The position numbers and the translations under genes are program-made. A stretch of 64,000 nt of DNA from Malania oleifera (Eukaryota; Streptophyta; Magnoliopsida; Santalales; Ximeniaceae), in assembly GCF_029873635.1 (NCBI RefSeq), contig NC_080425.1:41976390-42040389 (forward strand), read 5' to 3'. Within the stretch, counting starts at the first letter, position 1, and each line of letters begins with the position of its first letter. Under the pieces are notes generated by a model. It saw only the letters and a list, made by a program, of their open reading frames with translations, was not told where the DNA came from and ran no database searches. Positions 56,975 through 64,000 of the stretch are shown here, piece by piece.

Positions 56975-57240
56975 TGCTTATTCATAATTGTTGTGAGTAT
57001 GGCTTTGTCTTTCAAGCTATGGTTCTCCACTATGATGTTAGACACCATGTCTTTTAATTGCTAGTTCTCCATTTCAGTCTTATGCATCCGTTGAACCATC
57101 TCCTCTTCCTGAGACTTGGCGTCTCGACATTTGATTAGATCTCTCACAAGACCACGGATATCACATCAGGCTGAGAAGTTCACAACACCCCAAAGTTCAA
57201 TCTTTACTATCTCCACTAGTTTCTAAAACAAAGCACAAAG
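56975..57240 (-). pseudogene. Coiled-coil C-terminus resembling a CACTA TnpA-type protein
   Basis: Minus-strand frame from about 57225: ELWGVVNFSA, then CDIRGLVRDLIKCRDAKSQE and EEEMVQRMHKTEMEN-stop-QLKDMVS, ending ILTTIMNKQLSVV. The charged heptad-like pattern and the position behind a CACTA-type promoter region fit the C-terminus of the Transposase_24-type protein. Stops interrupt it at about 57171 and 57058. Identification is moderate. Confidence 0.5.
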
Positions 57241-57852
57241 AATTTTGTGAGATCAGTTGAACTAAGATCCTAATATCACAATGTACAAGAAGAAGCACTT
57301 TATTGTTGTGAGGAGGAGCCACCATCTATAAATTGGATATTTTCCTATGAAACCTCTACTTGAAACCTAGTTGTTTTCAGCAAATAAATCATTTCAATCA
57401 TGCAACAGCCTTAATCCACCACTAGCATGCAATTCACAATATACTGCATCAGCCATGCAGTTGGCATTCAACACAAGCATGTATTCCAATCCACAAATTC
57501 TACAATTCATATAACATAATACCATCGTCTCTTATATTGCAGAAAACATATTAATAAAACTTACAATTCCTTTCATTTCTCCACATTTGATTAGATCTCT
57601 CACAAGACCACGGATATCACATCAAACTAAGAAGTTCACAACACCCCAACATTCGATCTTTAATAATTCCACTAGTTTCTAAAACAAAGCACAAAGCATT
57701 TTGTGAGATCAACTGAACTAAGATCCTAACATCACAATGTATAAGAAGAAGCACCTTATTGTTGCGAGGAGGAGCCACCGTCTATAAATTGGACATTTTC
57801 CCATAAAATTTGTACCTGAAACCTGGTTGTTTTCAACAAATAAATCATTTTA
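57132..57852. repeat. Tandem duplication, unit about 456 bases
   Basis: Copies 57132-57390 and 57588-57852 share TTAGATCTCTCACAAGACCA, TCTAAAACAAAGCACAAAG and ATCATTTTGTGAG-type text. The first covers part of the coiled-coil exon, so the exon and flanking intron were duplicated in tandem. It is next to, but separate from, the 513-base duplication. Confidence 0.85.
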
Positions 57853-58215
57853 ATGGGTGGCGCAACAGAACGTGCCAGGGCAACTACACATCCTCAAGAG
57901 TCACCCTTGGTGCTCTCATCTCATCTGAAATCTGTTCATGCTCACTCAGGGCCGCTCGACCTCTGGAAGAAGACTTTCCCTTTGGCATCTATTGCATGGC
58001 AGCGCATCGTGGCGAGTGGCCATGCTTTGAGGCAGCCTCAGGCCTCAATCGCGGAGGCATTGGCCAGGAAAGATGAAGCCTTAAGATTTATGCTGAAAAC
58101 AAATTTTTTTCAGAGGGTCATACTTAACAATAACATTACGAGAAAATATTCACCCCTACTTATTAAAAAAGTTCAACATAAATTTAATTTTAAAACTCAT
58201 TTACTAAATAAGTAA
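57853..58215 (+). other. GC-rich open stretch of unknown origin
   Basis: An island from about 57855 to 58080 is clearly richer in G and C than the DNA around it and is open in at least two plus frames. One gives SGPLDLWKKTFPLASIAWQR and AEALARKDEALRFM. I do not recognise it. It has no obvious start context and interrupts the region after the second copy of the 456-base repeat. It could be another captured host-gene exon or part of a CACTA exon on the other strand. Confidence 0.35.
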
Positions 58216-59243
58216 AGTATGTTAAAAGTTGACTTGATTTGGATTGACTTGATTGAAATCTTACCTAACAATAACATTATGAGAAAATATTCAATTAATA
58301 AGTAGATGTATATAACTCACCCCTTTCATACCATTGGAGACACGTGTGGATGTGGTCAAGTGATCAACTGTGACCAGCTCAAACACAAACATGCTATTTG
58401 TGGTTCCAAGAACATTACTCATCTCATTTGGTGCTTATATAGTCATATACTTCAACATCTATTATCTCATATTTTAGAAAAGTTTTTAACAAAATTTCAA
58501 CAACATGCCGACTGTAAAGTAAACATTTCCAAAAAAGTTTTACCTGCAAAAGAGTTTATATATAAGAGCATGCGAGAACCTAGATTCACTATCAGCATGC
58601 AATACACAAATCTGCATCAACCATGCAGAAGGCATATTCACAACCAGTATGGCAACTCAATCCAGTATTTCACAAGAGATGCAATATAATTTTAATAAGA
58701 GCAGAAAGTCTTAACACAACACTTATACGGTAAACAATACACTAATAAGAAAGGAATATACATTCAAATGGTGAAATAAACTCAAATTACAAACAATCAA
58801 ATATATCAAGCCAACAATATTCACATTTTTCTTGAAATACAACAAAATATATATATAAAAATAAAAATTTTTGAAGATATAAGGAAGAAACAAACCATTG
58901 AGAATATGCTATTTAAGTCATACTTAATGGGCATATGGAGTTATTAAGTATGTTAAATTGCGTGATCAAAACCTAAATATATACCAGTTTGCAAGTATAT
59001 GATGACTATTGGATTTGGATACATCCAACTAAAATTTTTGTTTATAACCAGTTTATTCTTACCCAAGTGTGCTCAGTTTTTCCAGCCATCAGGCAGCAAC
59101 TCTAATAATTATTACAAACACAAACTTTAACATAGACCTCTAAATGCATTCCAGTACATGCTTGCTCATACAACTTTGTCCCTTAAACAAAATTCAATCA
59201 CAACAGAATGAAGGAACAATGGTTTAAATAATTATGTCCAGTA

Positions 59244-59317
<74 letters not shown>

Positions 59318-60200
59318 CATAATTAGGCAAGCTTCATAATAACCCCTTAATAGAAAATTATGTTCATTTTCATATGTTATGCTTCAATTGTGTTACAATT
59401 TTATTAGCAATAACTGTAGGCAAAATCATCAACTAAAAAGAAAAGCATATATGAAGAGAAAAAAAAAGAATGGTGCCATTCAAATATCACGTAAATCCAA
59501 TAAAACACCCTTACAAATTCAATACAACAATTGGAATAGCGAAAGTAATAATGCAAACTGCCAATCCCACAAAATAGCAGCAAAAACAAGCCCAAAACAC
59601 TACAAAATAGTAACAAGAGAAATTCAGATATGTCACTCTTAATTCAAACCAAATGAATAGAAAAAAAATACCAAACAACACTATATACCTGACTTTGTCT
59701 GCTACCCTCCCTCTTCCTTCCTCTTGTTTGGCTTTTGTTGTTTTTTAAAAAATAAAAAAAAAGAAGATATATTTATGGCATTTTGTGTGCATATGTATCG
59801 AAAATAATTTTTTTAATAAAAAAATTGATAAGAAACTAGTGTGAACATGTGTGTCATGCTACAAAAATAAATGAATATTTTAAAATTTAATTTAGCTGAA
59901 GAATGAAATAGTTCATAAATATTTAGGTGAAACAATTTGGTTTGGTGTAAAGAAAACAAAACAAACTTTGAATCTAAAGTGTGCCCCAGCTCAACTGTTA
60001 TTACTAGGATTATTATTAGTAATGAATGACAACCATGATGAAGGATGACAATGAATAACAAAAGGTTTTGAAAGATAACTTCTAAATTATACATTCCATC
60101 CAGAACACTATTACAACTGCCTATCTGGCATTTTTTTAACTGAAAAAAAAATAACTGGCTCCAAAATATAATCTAAGAAGCAAAAATAAATAAAACTTAC
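58216..60200. other. AT-rich probable intron sequence
   Basis: No credible coding exon on either strand. It contains a CA/TA microsatellite (59248-59318) and the phrase AACAATAACATTA followed by GAGAAAATATTCA twice (58127 and 58267). Confidence 0.4.
59248..59318. repeat. CA/TA compound microsatellite
   Basis: About 24 CA units run into about 11 TA units. Confidence 0.95.
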
Positions 60201-60703
60201 AGGTGAAAATTAATGTAGATCCTATAGTTCTAGATGTGCCGTCTAGGAGGTTGTCTTCTTTAGACCTAAGGGAAAGAAAATGCAACAAATCTTAAACCCA
60301 TGACACATTTCCAGAAAATAAACCAACTGCAAAGAGGAATAAATTTTTTTTTAGGGAAAAAATAAAACTCTTGAACCAAGATAAACACATAATAAACATC
60401 AAAAACTAAAAAAAAAAACACAAAAATAAATTCCTCAAATCCTAGTTCAAAGAACGCTATTCAAGCCAAGGTATTTCAAAAGTAAACATACCTTGAAGGC
60501 TTCCGGCGGTTGATTTGCTCAGCGAAGGTGACGATGACGGATCCTAAGCGTTAGCAGCGACAACGAAGAGTGATGGAGAGACTGAGAGAGAGAGAGAGAT
60601 TGGAGAGACTGAGAGATGGAAAGACAAAGAGAGAGAGACCGGAGAGATTGAGAGATGGAGATATTAAAAGAGAGAGACTGGAGAGATTGAGAGATGGAGA
60701 GAC

Positions 60704-60766
<63 letters not shown>

Positions 60767-60860
60767 AGAGAAATTGAGAGATGGAGAGATTGAAATATGA
60801 AGGGAAATGAGGAGGATTGGAGGGAAAGGAGGAGGATTGTGGGAACCTGCGTGGGTTTTT
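60201..60860 (-). other. First two exons of the minus-strand CACTA-like gene
   Basis: Exon 1 is the pyrimidine-rich leader on the minus strand, from about 60860 to 60492, including a CT microsatellite (60712-60764). It ends CTTCAAG before GTATGTTTAC. Exon 2 (60265-60201) is bounded by TTTCTTTCCCTTAG and GTAAGTTTTA, both good plant splice sites. The arrangement mirrors the leader of the first CACTA element (2820-3143). The Leu/Ser frame at 60863-60519 is a product of the CT repeat. Confidence 0.55.
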
Positions 60861-60872
60861 CAATGTGAGACT

Positions 60873-60985
60873 ATTAGTGATGATTTTTTAAAACTATCAC
60901 TAATAGTGTTTAATAAATTATTTTTATTTATTTTTAAATAAAAGAAGTATTAGTGACAGTTCCCAAATCTACCACTGATAAGGGG
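60873..60985. repeat. CACTA subterminal repeats of the second element
   Basis: ATTAGTGATGATTTT (60873), AACTATCACTAATAGTG (60892) and TATTAGTGACAGTTCCC (60949) are the same motif family as at 1998-2816, in both orientations. They end at about 60985, just before a Sirevirus LTR. Confidence 0.8.
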
Positions 60986-61390
60986 CTAATGTTGAGTTGA
61001 TTGGTCATATCCTGTTTTGATAATGACAAATACACTTGGTACTGATGTTTGTACTAAGCTTGGATGCAAATTCACTCTACGCATTGAATTGAAAAGAATG
61101 CTATATCATGATGGCGTATGATGACCTCACAGAATATTGAAGAATATTTTACTTTACTTGTACTTGTATTTTGTTATATTCTTCATTGTAGGTTGTAATT
61201 CATAATTGGACTGTAACGCTATATGGTCTGTAATAATCTGCGAGATGCATGATAGGACTGTATGCGCAGATGGCCTTAGTTTGACCTTAGGTTCTCATAC
61301 TTAGTGCACAAGACCCCACTATAATTCATATGTTATCAAGGTTAAAATCAAAAGTAAGGATTGGACCTTAGGTAAAAATCATAAGGACTT

Positions 61391-61760
61391 CAAGCGACCG
61401 AACCTAGCAAGTCAAATTGTCTCGGTTGACTGAACCGTTAACCGGTCAAAAGTTGACCTGGATTCAGGTGACCAACTCAAATGACTTGAGTGTCCACGGT
61501 CGACCGAACTTGTACTCTATACTTTTCCATCGTCCTTGAGTGCTCGAATTTATAGTTCATTTTATCCTCGGGCGACCGAACTTGGAAGTTTGGTAAGCTA
61601 AACTCTAGTTCAGATGACCAAATCTCAGACAGAATGAAAAATCGCTTTGGTCAGCAAACTGAACCCTCATACAGGCACCCAAACTTCAAAAATTACTTTT
61701 TCTATTGTGTCTGCTTAGGCGGCCGAACTCATGGCTCAGTCGACCGAAACTCTCAGGTTG
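61391..61760 (+). repeat. CGACCGAA motif array in the Sirevirus LTR
   Basis: Copies at about 61393 (AAGCGACCGAACC), 61497 (GGTCGACCGAAC), 61568 (CTCGGGCGACCGAAC), 61720 (GGCGGCCGAAC) and 61738 (AGTCGACCGAAAC), plus ACCGGTCAAAAGTTGACC at 61441. The copy at 61568 is a TCGG, GCGA, CCGA dyad. The array ends about 100 bases upstream of the TATA box. Confidence 0.8.
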
Positions 61761-61863
61761 GCCAAATCTTTTAATTAGGGTAAAACAAGGTTAATTTCTT
61801 AAAAAGATTTAAATTTTTTTTAATAATTCCATGTATGTTCTAAACGGTTATAATTTTCGCCTC

Positions 61864-61876
61864 CTATATATATATG
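61864..61876 (+). promoter_or_regulatory. TATA box of the right-end Sirevirus LTR
   Basis: CTATATATATATG downstream of the dyad array, in the position seen in the other Sirevirus LTRs. Confidence 0.6.
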
Positions 61877-63003
61877 GGTTAAGTTGCAAAAATTAAGGGA
61901 GATTAGTATTTACAATTAGCAAAACATCCTCTCAATTTTCAAAGAGCATATTTTTCATACAATGCCCAAACACTCTTTGCTTATTATTCCTTTAAGAAAC
62001 CCAACTTCCTAAGAGTGTTATTGAGTGATTCAAATTGCTAAAACTTGCATTGTTATATATTGATTGTTGTTTTTATTGAGAGTTGTTAGCTAGGGTTTTC
62101 CCCCGAATTAATCAATAAATCTTTGTATGGGAAAACACTTGTAACTAGTGAGTTTTTGCATCTTTGTTGCAAGACTCATCAAGCTTGTGCTTTTTAATTT
62201 GCAAAATATTTTTCACAAGCTTACATATTTTTCAAATATCTCTTGAGCTATTATTTTGAGAAAATCTTACTTGAGATATTTTGAATATTCTTGTTGGAAC
62301 ACTTTGCAACTTTCTGTGTTTGATTTACATTGATACTTTGTTTCAAAGATTGTGTAAAAATACACTCTAGGTCTTGATCATGCATTTACATCAGATTGAG
62401 TGTTTAGTACACGTTATTGGCTATGAGCATATTTACCATCATCTATGCTTGCATATATTATTTGAACTGTATTGTGGTACATCTCTACTTGATTAGAAGC
62501 ACTTTTTTGTACGCAAAAATTATATTGATTATTGTATTCCAGGCATTGGCCTGAAGAGGGAGACTTGCCCTTGTAAAAGTCCTGGACTTGCTTTGACCTG
62601 GTTAGGAAAGTTAGGTGCACCATCCTAGTAAGGTGTTGTAAACAGTGCCGCTTCACCCATGAAGTGAGCCTTTAGTGGAATCCTTGTGCTTGTGAGCCAA
62701 GAGAGGGACGTAGGCAGGATTGGCCGAACCTTGATATCATATTTGTTGTCAAGTTTACATTTCCTACATTACATTCTGCTTTGTGCTTGATTTAATTTCC
62801 TTGCCGAATATATTGCATTTTATTGGGAAATATTGGAATTTCGTTGTATGTACTGAAAGGTGATTAATATATCATATCTAAAATTTCATATACACTTAGT
62901 CCTCCCCTTGGTTGCGTAATACTGTTGCTAGATTAGTTGAACCTAGGGGGCAAATTTTAAATCTCCAATTCACCCCCTCTTAGGATTGCACCAAAGTCAA
63001 CAA

Positions 63004-63017
63004 TTGGTATCAGAGCC
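63004..63017 (+). other. Primer binding site (initiator Met tRNA)
   Basis: TTGGTATCAGAGCC one base after the LTR end, identical to that of the complete Sirevirus at 29438. Confidence 0.95.
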
Positions 63018-63057
63018 TTGTTACCTAGACTTAATCATTAGTTTGTAAAAAGATCAT

Positions 63058-63882
63058 GATGGCTCGTGTTGGTGTATCCCCTTCGTGTGAGGGAAGGTTA
63101 TTTATGAACCCTTCAGTGTTTTGTGGTTAAAATTTCACCGAATGGAAATTTAGAATGACCATATATGTTAAAGATTTAAATTGGAGGTTCTGGAAAGTTA
63201 TTGCCCAGGTAGATAGTATACCAGTAATAGTCATTAATTGTGTTGATGTTCCTAAGTCTGAATTTGAGCTGAATGATAATGATAGGAACTTAATGCAAAA
63301 AAATTTTGATGCCATGAATACCTTGCTGCATGCTTTAGATTCTAACATTCTTTGTGAGGTTATGACATGTATCAGTGCTAAAAAGATATTGGAGGAACTT
63401 GAAAAGAGATATGGAGCAACTATGCAAGAAAAGGTGATCATTTCTTGTGACTTAAGATCTATGGATCTTGAAGGAGGTAAACAATGCTTTATAGCTCTAA
63501 CCGATGATGAGGTTAATTCGTCTCCCAATACTTTGTTAGATAATCCTGATAATGATTCATGTGATAATTCTAATGATGAATATGATATTGAATCATGTGA
63601 TAGTTTTGGTAGTGAAAGCATGCCTACTTATGAAGAATTACAAATTGAATATGTTAGAATTCATAAGTCACTTGTTAAAGCTAATAAAAGATATACTGCC
63701 TTGAAAAACGAGTATGAGGCATCTTTGATAGAATGTGAGTCAAAAGTTCTTGTTGAAAAGGAATATCATTTCAAAATTAAACAGTTAGTAAAAAAGAATG
63801 AAAAATTAGAAAACGAATTGAATGTAATAAGATCTCAAACTTCAAATGATAATAATAAAGATATGCTTATTGCAGAACTTTA
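63058..63882 (+). pseudogene. Sirevirus gag with a large internal deletion
   Basis: The ATG at 63058 starts MARVGVSPSCEGRLFMNPSV; a TAA at 63128-63130 breaks it before NFTEWKFRM. The capsid region continues (LNWRFWKVIAQVDS, ILEELEKRYGATMQEK, to about 63430). It then jumps straight to a serine/acidic segment (CFIALTDDEVNSSPN, near 63487) normally found after the zinc knuckle. The second half of UBN2 and the knuckle are missing, joined in frame. A coiled coil follows (YTALKNEYEASLIECESKV, onward) to a TAA at 63880-63882; the same frame then continues as coiled coil to the window end. Confidence 0.85.
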
Positions 63883-64000
63883 ATGTAAAGCAAACAACAT
63901 AACGAAAGAATTTATTAAATTACAGGATGTTTGCAAAGGTCTAAAGAACTTAAAAATGCAAGATCTGGAAAAGAAAGTAGAAGACCAAGATAATATCATC

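Larger units (their letters stand above)
55526..60989 (-). mobile_element. Second CACTA-like element, minus strand, partial
   Basis: The right end carries CACTA-style subterminal repeats (60873-60985). Moving left on the minus strand come a pyrimidine-rich first exon ending with a good splice donor (AAG then GTATGT, 60492), a small second exon (60201-60265), long AT-rich introns, and exons ending in a coiled coil like that of CACTA second proteins (56975-57240). Both termini are missing: the right one is cut by the Sirevirus LTR at 60990, and the left one is not found before the LTR ending at 55525. The class is supported mainly by the subterminal repeats. Confidence 0.55.
60990..63002 (+). 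repeat. 5' LTR of the right-end Sirevirus
   Basis: 2,013 bases, from TGTTGAGTTGATTGGTCATA to GCACCAAAGTCAACA, directly followed by the primer site. The first bases TGTTGAG against TGTTAACC in the sister LTR place the border; a few bases of uncertainty remain at the left. Confidence 0.85.
60990..64000 (+). mobile_element. Sirevirus, 5' part, running past the window end
   Basis: A 5' LTR (60990-63002), initiator-Met primer site and the start of gag, inserted in CACTA subterminal repeats. Pol, third ORF and 3' LTR would lie beyond 64000. The LTR belongs to the same family as 53555-55525. Confidence 0.9.

Noticed and set aside
60519..60863. Leu/Ser-repeat protein
   Set aside because: It is a translation of a CT/GA microsatellite.

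Overview
This window looks like a repeat-rich, AT-rich, intergenic block of a flowering-plant nuclear genome, probably a dicot. I see no intact host gene, rRNA gene, true tRNA gene or CRISPR array. Almost everything is nested or truncated transposable elements, most of them broken by stops and frameshifts. The plant assignment rests on Sirevirus-type Ty1/copia elements with an initiator-Met tRNA primer site, a Tat-lineage Ty3/gypsy element with a second RNase H, CACTA elements with plant-type transposase domains, a tRNA-derived SINE, a plant mobile domain (PMD) pseudogene, and fragments resembling plant NUP205 and organellar HSP90.

Layout. 1-1965: minus-strand Sirevirus remnant (gag, primer site, LTR piece). 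1966 to about 9330: left part of a CACTA element with terminus, subterminal repeats, a broken TNP2-type transposase and a second gene. About 9330 to 38500: a 5'-truncated Tat Ty3/gypsy element that hosts three insertions: a minus-strand solo Sirevirus LTR (9959-11703) in gag, a complete Ty1/copia element (20535-27117, TSD AGAGC) and a complete 10.1-kb Sirevirus (27819-37945, TSD ATTAG/GTTAG) in its 3' LTR. 38751-38972: a SINE with 8-bp TSDs. 39889-41715: a solo Ty3-type LTR with perfect TSDs.

43.0-45.2 kb: Tat/Ogre-like leader, three 140-bp tandem repeats, a NUP205-like gene fragment and a possible chromodomain scrap. 45566-45808: four regularly spaced perfect hairpins. 47576-49769: minus-strand PMD pseudogene. 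49953-53211: a non-autonomous hAT element carrying an HSP90 C-terminal fragment, inserted in the 3' end of another Sirevirus whose 3' LTR is 53555-55525. 55.5-61.0 kb: remains of a second, minus-strand CACTA-like element, cut by the 5' LTR of a further Sirevirus (60990 to beyond the window end).

The main unexplained pattern is that several LTR families carry, upstream of their TATA box, an array of short dyad-symmetric motifs with a different sequence in each family (CAGGCGACTGCC, GTCAGTCGGCTGAC, TCGGGCGACCGA, TTCGTCGACGAA). In the complete Sirevirus the same motif is repeated inside the element just ahead of its third (envelope-like) ORF. Other notable items are host-gene capture by the hAT element and the hairpin array near the PMD pseudogene. 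All identities were judged by eye from protein motifs and repeat symmetry; none was confirmed by a database search.
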